Shown: piece after piece, positions 33,790 through 42,497 of the stretch
Position numbering within the stretch: the stretch's first letter is position 1
Layout of the letters: each line of letters begins with the position of its first letter
Origin: Erythrobacter sp.
Lineage (GTDB): Bacteria; Pseudomonadota; Alphaproteobacteria; Sphingomonadales; Sphingomonadaceae
Length of the DNA stretch: 53,851 nucleotides
Reading direction: 5' to 3'
NCBI GenBank assembly: GCA_030148605.1
Contig: JASBTD010000006.1
Span: 1 to 53,851, forward strand
The notes under the pieces: model-generated
Seen by the model: the letters and a program-made list of their open reading frames with translations, nothing else
The model's database searches: none
What the model was told of the DNA's origin: nothing
Translations under genes and position numbers: made by a program

Positions 33790-35298
33790 TCAAGCCCGCG
33801 GTGCCTGCCGCCGGTAGCTGAGCGCTTCGGCGATATGGATACGCTGCACCTGCCGCGCGCCAGCCAGATCGGCGATCGTGCGCGCCACGCGCAGCATCCG
33901 CGTATAGCCGCGCGCGGATAGTCGCATGGCATCGGCAGCTTGCAGCAGCAGTTTCTGCCCCGCTTCATCGGGCCTGGCCCATTTTTCCAAAGCTTCGCCA
34001 TTGAGCTCGGCATTGCTGCGCGCGCCGGTCTCTTGCGCGCGCGCTGTCTGCACCTCGCGAGCATGCGCAACTCGCGCGGCGACTTCGGCAGATCCCTCTG
34101 CGGGTGGCGGCAGCGCCATATCCGCCGCGCTCACCGGATCGACTTCGACATGCAGGTCAATCCGTTCAAGCATCGGGCCGGACACCTTGCTCTGATAGTC
34201 TGCGGCACAACGCGGCGCGCGCGAGCATGCCAGCGCGGGATCGCCCAGATGCCCGCAGCGGCACGGGTTCATCGCTGCGATCAGTTGCACCCGCGCAGGA
34301 AAGGTCACATGCGCATTGGCGCGCGCGATATCGACGCTGCCGGTTTCCAGCGGTTGCCGCAGCGAATCGAGCACCGGGCGCTGGAATTCAGGCAATTCAT
34401 CCAGGAACAGCACTCCCAGATGCGCCAGGCTGACTTCACCGGGGCGCACTTTCAGCCCGCCGCCAGTCAGCGCCGCCATGCTCGCGGAATGATGCGGCGC
34501 GCGAAACGGCCTTGCGCGGCTGATCCGCCCGCCTTCCAGCGTTCCAGCGACCGAGGCGACCATCGACACTTCCAGCGCTTCATTGGGGGTGAGCTCAGGC
34601 AGTATCCCCGGCAGGCAGCTTGCGAGCAGGCTCTTGCCCGCGCCCGGCGGGCCGATCATCAAGAGGTTGTGCCCGCCGGCAGCGGCGATCTCCAGCGCGC
34701 GCTTGGCAGTTTCCTGACCTTTGACTTGCTTCAAATCTGCCGCTGGCGGGGCAAGTTCAACTTCGCCGCGCGGGGGCTCGGCCAAGGCCTGCGTGCCTTT
34801 CAGATGGTTGAGCAGGCTGACGAGATTGGGCGCCGCCAGCACCGGAACACCGCTCGCCCATCTCGCCTCGGAACCTTGCGCAGCAGGGCAGATCAGGCCG
34901 GTTTCCGCTTCGCTGGCATGCAGCGCCGCCAGAAGCACTCCGGGCGAAGGCACAATCCGTCCGTCGAGCGCCAGCTCCCCAACTGCGATCCAGTCTCCCA
35001 ATTGTTCGGCATCGGTCACGCCCATCGCGGCGAGCAAGGCCAAGGCAATCGGCAGGTCGTAATGCGAGCCGTCCTTGGGCAAGTCTGCCGGCGAAAGATT
35101 GATAGTGATCCGCTTGGGTGGAAGCGCCAGCCCCATGGCTGCCAGCGCGGATTGCACCCGCTCGCGGCTTTCGCTCACCGCCTTGTCTGGCAAGCCGACA
35201 ATGCCAAAGCGGGGAAGCCCCGGCGCTACTTGGCATTGTACTTCGACATTTCGTGCATCCAACCCCAAATATGCGACTGTTTTGACTAAAGCGACCAC
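33790..35298 (-). CDS. comM: YifB/ComM family Mg-chelatase-like AAA+ ATPase
   Basis: The 502-residue protein starts with a Lon-protease-like domain (KTVAYLGLDARNVEVQCQ, VGLPDKAVSESRERV). The AAA+ chelatase domain has Walker A GPPGAGKS at 216-223, LFLDELPEF as Walker B, and the Cys-rich insert NPCRCGHLGDPALACSRAP. ComM helicases extend heteroduplex during natural transformation. It lies convergent with the HxlR gene with a 5-base gap. No other competence genes are visible. Confidence 0.93.
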   Translation of the reverse strand: MVALVKTVAYLGLDARNVEVQCQVAPGLPRFGIVGLPDKAVSESRERVQSALAAMGLALPPKRITINLSPADLPKDGSHYDLPIALALLAAMGVTDAEQLGDWIAVGELALDGRIVPSPGVLLAALHASEAETGLICPAAQGSEARWASGVPVLAAPNLVSLLNHLKGTQALAEPPRGEVELAPPAADLKQVKGQETAKRALEIAAAGGHNLLMIGPPGAGKSLLASCLPGILPELTPNEALEVSMVASVAGTLEGGRISRARPFRAPHHSASMAALTGGGLKVRPGEVSLAHLGVLFLDELPEFQRPVLDSLRQPLETGSVDIARANAHVTFPARVQLIAAMNPCRCGHLGDPALACSRAPRCAADYQSKVSGPMLERIDLHVEVDPVSAADMALPPPAEGSAEVAARVAHAREVQTARAQETGARSNAELNGEALEKWARPDEAGQKLLLQAADAMRLSARGYTRMLRVARTIADLAGARQVQRIHIAEALSYRRQAPRA

Positions 35299-35406
35299 TG
35301 GCGACCCTTTTTATTCCAGGGAATTGGAAATCTAGTGGCTGTTTTTACTACGAATGTCGAGGGTGGAGCGCGGCCCTGCGAATAGCGCGGAATGCACCCG
35401 GATATC

Positions 35407-35435
35407 TTGACTCATTGTCCGGCTTGGCTTAACGG
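35407..35435 (+). promoter_or_regulatory. candidate promoter of rpmH
   Basis: TTGACT at 35407-35412 is separated by 17 bases from TAACGG at 35430-35435. The -35 is good and the -10 weak. The distance to rpmH is about 85 bases, which leaves room for the hairpin at 35450-35476. Confidence 0.4.
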
Positions 35436-35449
35436 GCCGCGGCAATGGC

Positions 35450-35476
35450 GGTCGCCTGTCGCAGGCGGCCATTTTT
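35450..35476 (+). terminator. terminator-like hairpin in the rpmH leader
   Basis: GGTCGCCTG (35450-35458) pairs with CAGGCGGCC (35462-35470), with one G-T pair, around a TCG loop, and an ATTTTTATT tract follows. It could stop upstream transcription or act as an attenuator for rpmH, whose ATG lies 42 bases further on. Confidence 0.6.
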
Positions 35477-35518
35477 ATTGGTGCGTTGCTAGCACTCAAG
35501 TTTGAATTCGAGGACGAT

Positions 35519-35653
35519 ATGAAGCGGACTTTTCAGCCAAGCAATCTCGTGCGCGCACGCCGCCACGGTTTCTTTGCGCGCAAGGCGACCCCGGGTGGTC
35601 GCAAGGTCCTGCGTGCGCGCCGCAAGCGCGGCCGCAAGAACCTTTGCGCGTAA
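35519..35653 (+). CDS. rpmH: 50S ribosomal protein L34
   Basis: The 44-residue frame reads [20 protein letters not shown] and ends KRGRKNLCA, the full L34. GAGGA lies 7 bases before the ATG. It starts the classical rpmH-rnpA-yidD-yidC block. Confidence 0.97.
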   Translation: MKRTFQPSNLVRARRHGFFARKATPGGRKVLRARRKRGRKNLCA

Positions 35654-35704
35654 TTTGATGGCGTCGAATCGGGCCTGACCAAAAGTCAGACCCTGCGCCC
35701 GGCA

Positions 35705-35788
35705 CCGGCCCGCTTCCCTTTCCGACCGCCCATGGGATTATCCTGCTTGGGTGGCCGGGAGGGGAAGCGGGCCGGAACCGCTTCCGGC
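35705..35788 (+). other. structured RNA between rpmH and rnpA with competing hairpins
   Basis: CCGGCCCGCTTCCC (35705-35718) pairs perfectly over 14 bp with GGGAAGCGGGCCGG (35762-35775). Inside lies a second, imperfect stem near CCGACCGCCCA/TGGGTGGCCGG. A separate perfect hairpin GCCGGAA-CCGC-TTCCGGC (35771-35788) uses the last five bases of the long stem, so the two structures exclude each other. The rnpA ATG is 31 bases downstream. The arrangement could process the transcript or control rnpA translation. Confidence 0.6.
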
Positions 35789-35819
35789 GGACCGGAATTT
35801 CCCCTATCGACACATTGCC

Positions 35820-36212
35820 ATGCCGCCGGAAATCAACGTTCTTACCCGCCGCGCGGATTTTCTTGCCGCCAACCGGGGCCTGCGCGTGGCACGCCCGGGT
35901 TTCGTGCTGTTGGCACATCCCAATCAGGGCCAGGGCAAGCGCTATGGCATCACCGTTACCAAGAAAATCGGCAATGCCGTGGTGCGCAACCGAATCAAGC
36001 GGCGCTTCCGCGAATTGCTGCGCGCGGCCTTGCCAGACATGGGCCTGCCCGATCACGATCATGTGCTGATTGCGCGCGAGGGCGCGATTGAGCGTAACTT
36101 TGCCGCGCTGGAACGCGAACTGGCAGAGGCGCTGGACCGCGCCGCTCAAGGCAAGGGCGATCCGCCCCGGCGCCGACCGCGCCGCGGCAATCGGCACAGG
36201 GGATCCAAATGA
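35820..36212 (+). CDS. rnpA: ribonuclease P protein component
   Basis: Starting at ATG 35820 the protein has 130 residues, beginning [20 protein letters not shown]. The signature [12 protein letters not shown] follows at about 48-59. It binds RNase P RNA for tRNA 5' maturation. The frame is open to 35751, but that stretch overlaps the competing hairpins and is not conserved. The C-terminus is very basic. It overlaps yidD by four bases. Confidence 0.95.
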   Translation: MPPEINVLTRRADFLAANRGLRVARPGFVLLAHPNQGQGKRYGITVTKKIGNAVVRNRIKRRFRELLRAALPDMGLPDHDHVLIAREGAIERNFAALERELAEALDRAAQGKGDPPRRRPRRGNRHRGSK

Positions 36213-36418
36213 AGCATGTTTTCATCTTTATCGCGCGGCTGTGGCAATGGGGGCCGAGCCGGATTCTGCCACCGACATGCCGCTATGCGCCATCATGCAG
36301 CGAGTATGCAGTCCAATCGCTGAAAAAATATGGTGCGATCAAGGGTGGATGGATGGCGATTAAGCGGCTAATGCGCTGCCACCCATGGGGTGGGCATGGG
36401 TATGACCCTGTGCCCTAG
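36209..36418 (+). CDS. yidD: membrane protein insertion efficiency factor YidD
   Basis: The 69-residue protein has the YidD pattern: [35 protein letters not shown] and the end [14 protein letters not shown], with three conserved Cys. An amphipathic N-terminal helix would place it at the inner membrane, where it aids YidC-dependent insertion. ATGA overlaps the rnpA stop. Confidence 0.96.
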   Translation: MKHVFIFIARLWQWGPSRILPPTCRYAPSCSEYAVQSLKKYGAIKGGWMAIKRLMRCHPWGGHGYDPVP

Positions 36419-36479
36419 CATCCCCAGCTGTAATACATATATAATACACTCTTGAGTTTCACCGGCACGGGATTTCACC

Positions 36480-38243
36480 TTGGACAACCAGCGTAATCTA
36501 TTGCTCGCGGTAGCGCTTTCCGGCCTGCTTATTCTGGGCTGGGACATGGCGATGCGGTATTTCTATCCGCAGGCTTCGCTCAGCGCGCAAGCGGAAGTAA
36601 GCGAAACCAGCAGCGTTGAAGCAGCTGCTCCAAGCGCTGCACCCGGTGTTATCGATGGAAACGCCGCGGGCGCCGATGCCCCGGTTGATCTGGCGACAGC
36701 GCTTGCCGCGCCGGAGCGTGTGCGGATCGATGCGCCGCGGGTTGAAGGATCGATCAATCTGGTTGGTGCGCGGCTCGACGATATCGAGCTCAAGGACCAC
36801 CGCGAGACTGTTGACGAGGATAGCGGGCCGGTGCAGCTGTTTGCGCCGCAAGGCACGCCGCAACAGTATTTCGCGCAGTTCGGCTGGGTGGGTGAAGGTG
36901 TGGCGCTGCCAAGTGCGGACACCGTGTGGCAGGCCTCTGGCGAGGTTCTGTCTCCGGATAGCCCGGTCACACTGACGCATGACAATGGTGAAGGCCAGCT
37001 CTTCACGATTCAGCTCTCGATCGACGAGAACTACATGATCAGCGCCGAGCAGAGCGTTGCCAATAGCGGCGCCGGGCCGATTGTGGTGCGCGCATTCGGC
37101 TTGCTCAACCGTAATGAAGCGGGCGCATCGGTGGACCAGTGGATTGTCCATTCAGGCCCGATGGGAGCGTTTGGCGAAACCATCGAATACGGCCCGGATT
37201 ATGACGATCTGGCGGAGGAAGGCACCTTCACGCCTGAAGGCGGCGCGCCAGACTGGCTGGGCTTTTCCGACATCTATTGGCTTGGCGCGCTGATTCCGGG
37301 GCAAGACCAGGATGCGACGCCGGGTTTCCGGTCGCTGGGCGAAGGCATTTACCGGGCTGACCTGATCTACGCCCCGGTCACAGTGCCTGCGGGCGGCAGC
37401 GCCTCAAGCAGCACCAGATTGTTCGCAGGGGCCAAGGAAAGCGCGCTGCTTGACCAGTATCGTGACGATCTGGGGATCGAGAATTTCGGCAAGGCGATCG
37501 ACTGGGGCTGGTACGAATGGTTCGTGAAGCCGATGGTCTGGCTGCTACGCACGCTGTACGAATTCCTCGGCAACTTCGGGGTTGCGATCATCGCGCTTAC
37601 TGTGATCATTCGCGGTTTGCTGTTCCCGATCGCGCAAAAGCAGTTCGCCAGCATGGCGGCGATGAAAGCGGTCCAGCCGAAGATGAAAGCGATCCAGGAA
37701 CGCTACAAGGATGACAAGCAGCGCCAGCAGCAGGAGATCATGAAGCTCTACAAGGATGAGGGGGTCAACCCGCTCGCCGGTTGCTTGCCGCTGCTGATCC
37801 AGATCCCGATTTTCTTTGCGCTGTACAAGGCGCTGATCCTGGCGATCGAAATGCGCCACAAGCCCTTCGTGCTGTGGATCGAAGACCTGTCTGCACCCGA
37901 TCCGGCGAAGATCCTCAACCTGTTCGGCCTGCTGCCGTTTGACCCGCCGGGTTTCCTTGGCATCGGCATCCTCGCAGTCTTGCTGGGCGTGACGATGTGG
38001 GCGACTTTCCGCCTCAATCCGACTGCGATGGATCCGGTCCAGCAACAGATATTCCAGTTCATGCCCTGGGTGCTGATGTTCGTGATGGCGCCGTTTGCAG
38101 CCGGCTTGCTGCTTTACTGGGTTACTTCGAACATCCTTACGCTGGCACAGCAAAGCTATCTCTACTCGAAGCACCCGCAATTGCGCGCGGCGGCTGACAA
38201 GCAGAAAGCCGATCAGGAACGATCCAAGGCGCGAGAGAAATAA
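36480..38243 (+). CDS. yidC: membrane protein insertase YidC
   Basis: The 587-residue protein starts MDNQRNLLLAVALSGLLILG from a TTG codon at 36480; no ATG is available in frame nearby, and this N-terminus is typical. The first membrane helix is followed by the large periplasmic domain (about 85-350). The conserved 60KD core follows, with FVKPMVWLLRTLYEFLGNFG, KQFASMAAMKAVQPKMKAIQ and GCLPLLIQIPIFFALYKAL. It inserts membrane proteins with or without Sec. It lies 61 bases after yidD. No strong promoter is seen in that gap. Confidence 0.97.
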   Translation: MDNQRNLLLAVALSGLLILGWDMAMRYFYPQASLSAQAEVSETSSVEAAAPSAAPGVIDGNAAGADAPVDLATALAAPERVRIDAPRVEGSINLVGARLDDIELKDHRETVDEDSGPVQLFAPQGTPQQYFAQFGWVGEGVALPSADTVWQASGEVLSPDSPVTLTHDNGEGQLFTIQLSIDENYMISAEQSVANSGAGPIVVRAFGLLNRNEAGASVDQWIVHSGPMGAFGETIEYGPDYDDLAEEGTFTPEGGAPDWLGFSDIYWLGALIPGQDQDATPGFRSLGEGIYRADLIYAPVTVPAGGSASSSTRLFAGAKESALLDQYRDDLGIENFGKAIDWGWYEWFVKPMVWLLRTLYEFLGNFGVAIIALTVIIRGLLFPIAQKQFASMAAMKAVQPKMKAIQERYKDDKQRQQQEIMKLYKDEGVNPLAGCLPLLIQIPIFFALYKALILAIEMRHKPFVLWIEDLSAPDPAKILNLFGLLPFDPPGFLGIGILAVLLGVTMWATFRLNPTAMDPVQQQIFQFMPWVLMFVMAPFAAGLLLYWVTSNILTLAQQSYLYSKHPQLRAAADKQKADQERSKAREK

Positions 38244-38264
38244 CCAGCGCCAGGGTCGGAATCT

Positions 38265-38334
38265 CCGTTCGTCCTGAGCTTGTCGAAGGGCGGGCAAAAT
38301 GGGACACGGGCTTCGACAGGCTCAGCCCGAACGG
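38265..38334. repeat. dispersed sphingomonad palindromic repeat, type 1
   Basis: CCGTTCGTCCTGAGCTTGTC and on to 38288 forms an imperfect inverted repeat with 38311-38334 (CTTCGACAGGCTCAGCCCGA and on), with a 22-base spacer. The wording, around CTTCGACAGGCTCAG, is one I recognise as a frequent intergenic repeat in sphingomonad genomes. It lies between yidC and engB. Confidence 0.8.
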
Positions 38335-38342
38335 AATTCGGT

Positions 38343-39008
38343 ATGGATGAAGAAAAAGAGCAGGAATATCGCGAGAAGGCAGCGGCAAGGCTGTTTTCCG
38401 GTCGCGTCGAATTCCTGCTGTCTGCGCCGGAGCTGAAGTTCCTGCCTGAACCGACTGTGCCGGAGATCGCCTTTTGCGGACGCTCGAATGTCGGCAAGAG
38501 CTCACTTTTGAACGCGCTGACCGGGCGCAAGGCGATTGCACGTGCTTCGGTTACACCGGGACGCACGCAGGAACTGAACTTCTTCGAAGTGGGCGAACCC
38601 ACGCTGTTCCGGCTGGTCGACATGCCGGGCTATGGCTTCGCCAAGGCTCCGCCCAAAGTGGTGGAGAAATGGAAGCGGCTGGTGCGCGACTATTTGCGCG
38701 GGCGGCAAGTGCTGCATCGCAACCTTGTGCTGGTTGATAGCAGGCACGGTCTAAAAGATGTCGACCGCGAGATGATGAAGATGCTTGATGAAGCCGCCGT
38801 GGGCTATCGCGTTGTGCTGACCAAGGCAGACAAGATCAAGAAGTCAGAGCTCGACAAGACTGTCGCGGCGGTGGCTGCCGAAGCGAAGAAGCACGTTGCA
38901 GCCTATCCCGAAATCCACGTTACCAGCGCCGAGAAAGGCATGGGGATCGCCGCGCTGCGCGCTGCGGTGATCGAGGATGCTCTGGGTGCCGGTTGGGCTG
39001 ACGCTTAA
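38343..39008 (+). CDS. engB: ribosome biogenesis GTPase EngB (YihA/YsxC)
   Basis: Starting at ATG 38343 the protein has 221 residues. G1 is [10 protein letters not shown]2 lies in [13 protein letters not shown]3 is [11 protein letters not shown] and G4 is [10 protein letters not shown]. It is a GTPase needed for large-subunit assembly. The frame is open to 38280, but that part is translated from a palindromic repeat and is not a real extension. It closes the rpmH-to-engB block and overlaps the convergent VOC gene by four bases. Confidence 0.95.
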   Translation: MDEEKEQEYREKAAARLFSGRVEFLLSAPELKFLPEPTVPEIAFCGRSNVGKSSLLNALTGRKAIARASVTPGRTQELNFFEVGEPTLFRLVDMPGYGFAKAPPKVVEKWKRLVRDYLRGRQVLHRNLVLVDSRHGLKDVDREMMKMLDEAAVGYRVVLTKADKIKKSELDKTVAAVAAEAKKHVAAYPEIHVTSAEKGMGIAALRAAVIEDALGAGWADA

Positions 39009-39424
39009 GTCGCGAACAGCATCGCATCGTCGGCAAACGCTTTGAACTCCAGCGCATTGCCGGCGGGATCGCGGAAAAACATCGTCGCTTGCTCGCCCGG
39101 TTGCCCCTTGAAGCGGATCGTCGGTTCGATCACGAACTCTGTCCCCGCTGCATGCAAGCGGTCCGCCAGCGCCTGCCAGTCTTCCATCGTCAGCACGATG
39201 CCGAAATGCGGCACCGGCACGCCGTGGCCATCGACATGATTGCTGGCCCGGTCTCCAACCTGCCCGGGGGCAAGATGTGTCACGATCTGGTGCCCGTAGA
39301 AATTAAAGTCGATCCACTCGTCTGAACTGCGGCCTTCCGCGCAGCCCATCACCCCGCCATAGAAGGCGCGCGCCGCGGCCAGGTCATCGACGGGAAAGGC
39401 CAGGTGGAACGGGCGCAAGCTCAT
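39005..39424 (-). CDS. VOC (glyoxalase/dioxygenase) family protein
   Basis: Starting at ATG 39424 the protein has 139 residues. The paired beta-alpha-beta units are [20 protein letters not shown] with GGVMGC, and [20 protein letters not shown] with [14 protein letters not shown]. His in FHLAF, His in PHFGI and Glu in LEFK are possible metal ligands. Substrate is unknown. The extra upstream 24 codons have no ribosome site. Confidence 0.85.
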   Translation of the reverse strand: MSLRPFHLAFPVDDLAAARAFYGGVMGCAEGRSSDEWIDFNFYGHQIVTHLAPGQVGDRASNHVDGHGVPVPHFGIVLTMEDWQALADRLHAAGTEFVIEPTIRFKGQPGEQATMFFRDPAGNALEFKAFADDAMLFAT

Positions 39425-39473
39425 GGCCTGCGTATACACCCGGCCATTGCAATGCGGAAGCGCCCGATTGGCT

Positions 39474-40742
39474 TTAAAAACTGAAACCGGCTGCAATCCC
39501 GAAAGACGTTTCGCTCAAGTGGATGTCGGCTTCCCCGCCGCCGAAATTCGCCGGGATCGAACCTTCGCCCCGCACCGTGTTGCGCGGCGCGTGCATGGCA
39601 TAGGCAGTCAGCTCCAGATTGGAGCGTGTCTTGATCGTTGCGCCGGCGGTGAAATGTTCTTTCACAACGCCGGGAGCGAGGATGTTGAGCAAGGTCTCCG
39701 ATTGCGGAACAGGGTTGCCGCCAATGCTGTAGCCAGCCCGCAGGGTCAGCCGGTCATTTGCCTGATAGACTGCGCCAAACTTGCCGACGGTGATATCCTG
39801 CCAGCCAAAGCCGGGTGCATCATCTGCGCCGAAGGGAAAACCCTGGAACAATGGCGCCAGCGCATTGCCGACTGATTGCACGTCTGAATACTGGATATGC
39901 TTTACGTCTGCAGCGATCGTCAGCTTGTCGTTCGCTTTCACTGCGATCCCGCCTCCGAATGAGGCTGGCACGTCAAAGCCGCCTTGCTCGGCGAACAGGC
40001 CCGAATATTTGTCGAACTTGCCTGACCAGATTTTCGATTTGTAGAACGCGCCGATGCTCACGCGATCGGTGATCCGGCCAAGATAGCCAATTTGCACACC
40101 GCCGCCGAAGGCCACGCTGGTGCCGCGATCGCTGAAATTCCCGGGCTGGGCCGAAGCAGCGGCGAAAGGCGTGATGCCATGCGCGCGAAAACCCTGGACC
40201 AGCCCGATGGCGGATATGCCGATCGAATGGCCCGGCGCGATGCGCGTTGCAATCGTGGGTGTGATAAAGACCTGTTTCAGATCAACACCGGCCTTGCCTG
40301 TTCCGCCCAGGCTGGCGAACGGGTTCTGGTCATAGCTCGTGTTCATCCCGCCGTGCGCATAGATCGCGATACCTGCGGAGACATTGTCGGACAGTGGGCG
40401 GACATAGCCGAATTCGGGCATGACAAAGGGGTTTGCGCCATTGCCATCATAATCGCCGTCAAGCCCGGCGGCATTGCCGCTGATGCTGGCTCCGCGGCGG
40501 GGGATGAAGATGTCGAACCCGCCATCGATGCGGTGGCCAAGCTCGGTCGCGGCAGCCGGATTGGCTGCGATCGACAAGGCATCCTGCGGCAATGCAATGG
40601 CAACGCCGCCGGTCCCTTTCGCCGAAGCGCCCACACCAGGGAGGAAGTATCCGTCGGTCGCCTGCGCGGCAGGCGCAAACATGAATGCAGCGAGCGGCAG
40701 CGCGACAAGGTGCGGCAGGCGGCGATTGGTTGAGAGAGGCAT
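39474..40742 (-). CDS. FadL/OmpP1-type outer-membrane transport protein
   Basis: Starting at ATG 40742 the protein has 422 residues, with a signal peptide of about 28 residues ending AAQA before TDGYF. The mature N-terminus [20 protein letters not shown], followed by [13 protein letters not shown], is the FadL hatch signature. The C-terminal strand ends GIAAGFSF with Phe. It forms a monomeric barrel for hydrophobic compounds such as long-chain fatty acids. It is transcribed alone, away from the GST gene. Confidence 0.9.
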   Translation of the reverse strand: MPLSTNRRLPHLVALPLAAFMFAPAAQATDGYFLPGVGASAKGTGGVAIALPQDALSIAANPAAATELGHRIDGGFDIFIPRRGASISGNAAGLDGDYDGNGANPFVMPEFGYVRPLSDNVSAGIAIYAHGGMNTSYDQNPFASLGGTGKAGVDLKQVFITPTIATRIAPGHSIGISAIGLVQGFRAHGITPFAAASAQPGNFSDRGTSVAFGGGVQIGYLGRITDRVSIGAFYKSKIWSGKFDKYSGLFAEQGGFDVPASFGGGIAVKANDKLTIAADVKHIQYSDVQSVGNALAPLFQGFPFGADDAPGFGWQDITVGKFGAVYQANDRLTLRAGYSIGGNPVPQSETLLNILAPGVVKEHFTAGATIKTRSNLELTAYAMHAPRNTVRGEGSIPANFGGGEADIHLSETSFGIAAGFSF

Positions 40743-40944
40743 TGCGGCTCCGATATTCTGACATTTTCTGGTCTTGTTCGGGCAGCCCAGATAAGCGCCG
40801 GCTTCCTGAAAAACAGGCACAATGCATTTCCGGTTGCGAAGAAAAACTAAGTGCTGCGACCCGCAAGGTCACCGATGGCATTGTTCAGGCTCGACTTCGC
40901 TTTCCTGAACTCCTAGGTGGGGGCAAGCAGGTGGAGCACGCACA

Positions 40945-41610
40945 ATGAAGCTGATTATCGGCAACAAGAATTATTCCAGCTGGTCGCTGCGCGGCTGGCT
41001 AGCGGCCAAGCAATCCGGGTTACACTTTGACGAGATCATCGTGCCACTGTTCGGCGAGGAATGGCAGCAACGCAAGATCAACGAAGATACCGGAATGATG
41101 CCATCGCACGGGCGCGTGCCGATCCTGTGGGATGGCGACAATGTCGTGTGGGACAGCCTGGCGATCATGGAATATCTTGCCGACAAGGTCGGGCGGGAAC
41201 GCTTCTGGCCCAAGGATGAAAGCGCGCGCGGGATGGCGCGTTCGATCGTTGCGGAAATGCATTCTTCCTTCGGCTCGCTGCGTCAGGAACTGCCCATGAA
41301 CGTCCGCCGCCGTGTGGGCATCGACAGCGTATCGGATGAGACCAAGCAGGACATCGTACGGGTGCTCTCGCTCTGGGCAGAGGCGCGCTCGCGCCATGGC
41401 AGTGGCGGCCCGTTCCTGTTCGGAACCTATGGCGCTGCGGATATCTTCTATGCCCCTGTCGTGTCACGTTTCATCACTTATGGCATCGCCGTGCCGGGAT
41501 TTGCCCAGGCCTATATGGAAGCCATCTGGGAACATGACTGGACGCAAGAATGGATTACCGCTTCCGAAAATGAAGAGTGGGTAATCGAACAGTTCGAGAG
41601 CGTTGCCTGA
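40945..41610 (+). CDS. glutathione S-transferase family protein
   Basis: The 221-residue protein has an N-terminal thioredoxin-like domain (KLIIGNKNYSSWSLRGWLAA, then GRVPILWDGDNVVWDSLAIM with the Pro and Glu/Asp-Ser glutathione contacts). An all-helical C-terminal domain follows. The S-S-W-S-L-R pattern resembles the YfcF/YibF-like bacterial branch. It may conjugate or reduce small electrophiles. Its stop overlaps the next ATG by one base (TGATG). Confidence 0.9.
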   Translation: MKLIIGNKNYSSWSLRGWLAAKQSGLHFDEIIVPLFGEEWQQRKINEDTGMMPSHGRVPILWDGDNVVWDSLAIMEYLADKVGRERFWPKDESARGMARSIVAEMHSSFGSLRQELPMNVRRRVGIDSVSDETKQDIVRVLSLWAEARSRHGSGGPFLFGTYGAADIFYAPVVSRFITYGIAVPGFAQAYMEAIWEHDWTQEWITASENEEWVIEQFESVA

Positions 41611-42497
41611 TGCTGCCGCGGATTTTCGGCTGCCTGCTCGGCGGGTTGGCGGTGCTTGTCATACCGGCCAAGGCGCAAGCCTGGGGGTTTTACGCCCATG
41701 GTGTCACCGCGCAGGTGGCCATGGCCAATATCAGCCCGGCAGATCGCGCCCGGGTCTATGCCTTGATGCGCGAAGCGGACGAACTGGGTACGCCTGAATG
41801 CCCGATCACGACTGTCGAGCAGCTCGCCACCTGGGCCGATTGCGTGCGCAACACCCGCTGGCGCTGGGGACACACGTCGCCGTGGCACTATCGCACGACA
41901 CCGATCTGCGAGGACTATGACCCTTGGGCGAATTGCTTTGGCGGCAATTGCGTGACCGGCCAGATTGTCCGCAACCACCGCTTGCTGGCCGATGAAAGCC
42001 TGCCCGCGCATATCCGCCTTGAAGCGCTTGCCTTCATGATCCATTTCGCAGGGGACATTCACATGCCGCTCCATTCCGGCGACAGAGATGATCGCGGCGG
42101 CAATGATCGTGTGACCGATTATGGCATCGTGCCTGACCGGAACCTGCATTCGATCTGGGACAGTCCGCTGGCAGAGCGCGCGATCACGACCGGGCCGGAT
42201 CGGGTCATCCGGCGCTATACGGCAGATGAGCGCGCCGAGCTGGGCGGAGGAGCGCCTGAAGACTGGGGTCGCGAAAGCTGGCAGATTGCGCGCGATTTTG
42301 TCTATCCGACTGCCTTTGACCGCGAAGCTTGCGGGCCGGAATTGCCGCATGAAGCGGCGCTGACGCAGGAAGATATCGTCGAAGCTGTGCCGGTTGCGCG
42401 CCGCCGTGTGCAGCAAGCGGGCATCCGTATCGCCGAATTGCTGGAAAGCGCATTTGCGCCCGGGCCGTTGCCCGAGTCGGAGAGAGAGCGGAGATGA
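41610..42497 (+). CDS. secreted S1/P1-type nuclease
   Basis: ATG at 41610 gives 295 residues with a signal peptide cut after AQA24, leaving Trp25 as the mature N-terminus. In S1/P1 nucleases the N-terminal Trp itself is a zinc ligand, so this start and cleavage fit well. Further ligands are seen in WGFYAHG, SPWHY, FMIHFAGDIHMPLH and GGND. It would cut single-stranded DNA/RNA and remove 3' phosphates in the periplasm or outside. It is coupled to the GST gene and overlaps dapE by four bases. Confidence 0.88.
   Translation: MLPRIFGCLLGGLAVLVIPAKAQAWGFYAHGVTAQVAMANISPADRARVYALMREADELGTPECPITTVEQLATWADCVRNTRWRWGHTSPWHYRTTPICEDYDPWANCFGGNCVTGQIVRNHRLLADESLPAHIRLEALAFMIHFAGDIHMPLHSGDRDDRGGNDRVTDYGIVPDRNLHSIWDSPLAERAITTGPDRVIRRYTADERAELGGGAPEDWGRESWQIARDFVYPTAFDREACGPELPHEAALTQEDIVEAVPVARRRVQQAGIRIAELLESAFAPGPLPESERERR

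Noticed and set aside
33940..35289. 449-codon open frame antisense to comM
   Set aside because: Shadow frame; comM motifs are complete on the other strand.
35751..35819. 23-residue N-terminal extension of RnpA
   Set aside because: Overlaps the competing hairpins and adds residues absent from the family; ATG 35820 is preferred.
38280..38342. 21-residue extension of EngB (RTEFG-type peptide)
   Set aside because: Encoded by the dispersed repeat; not conserved in the family.
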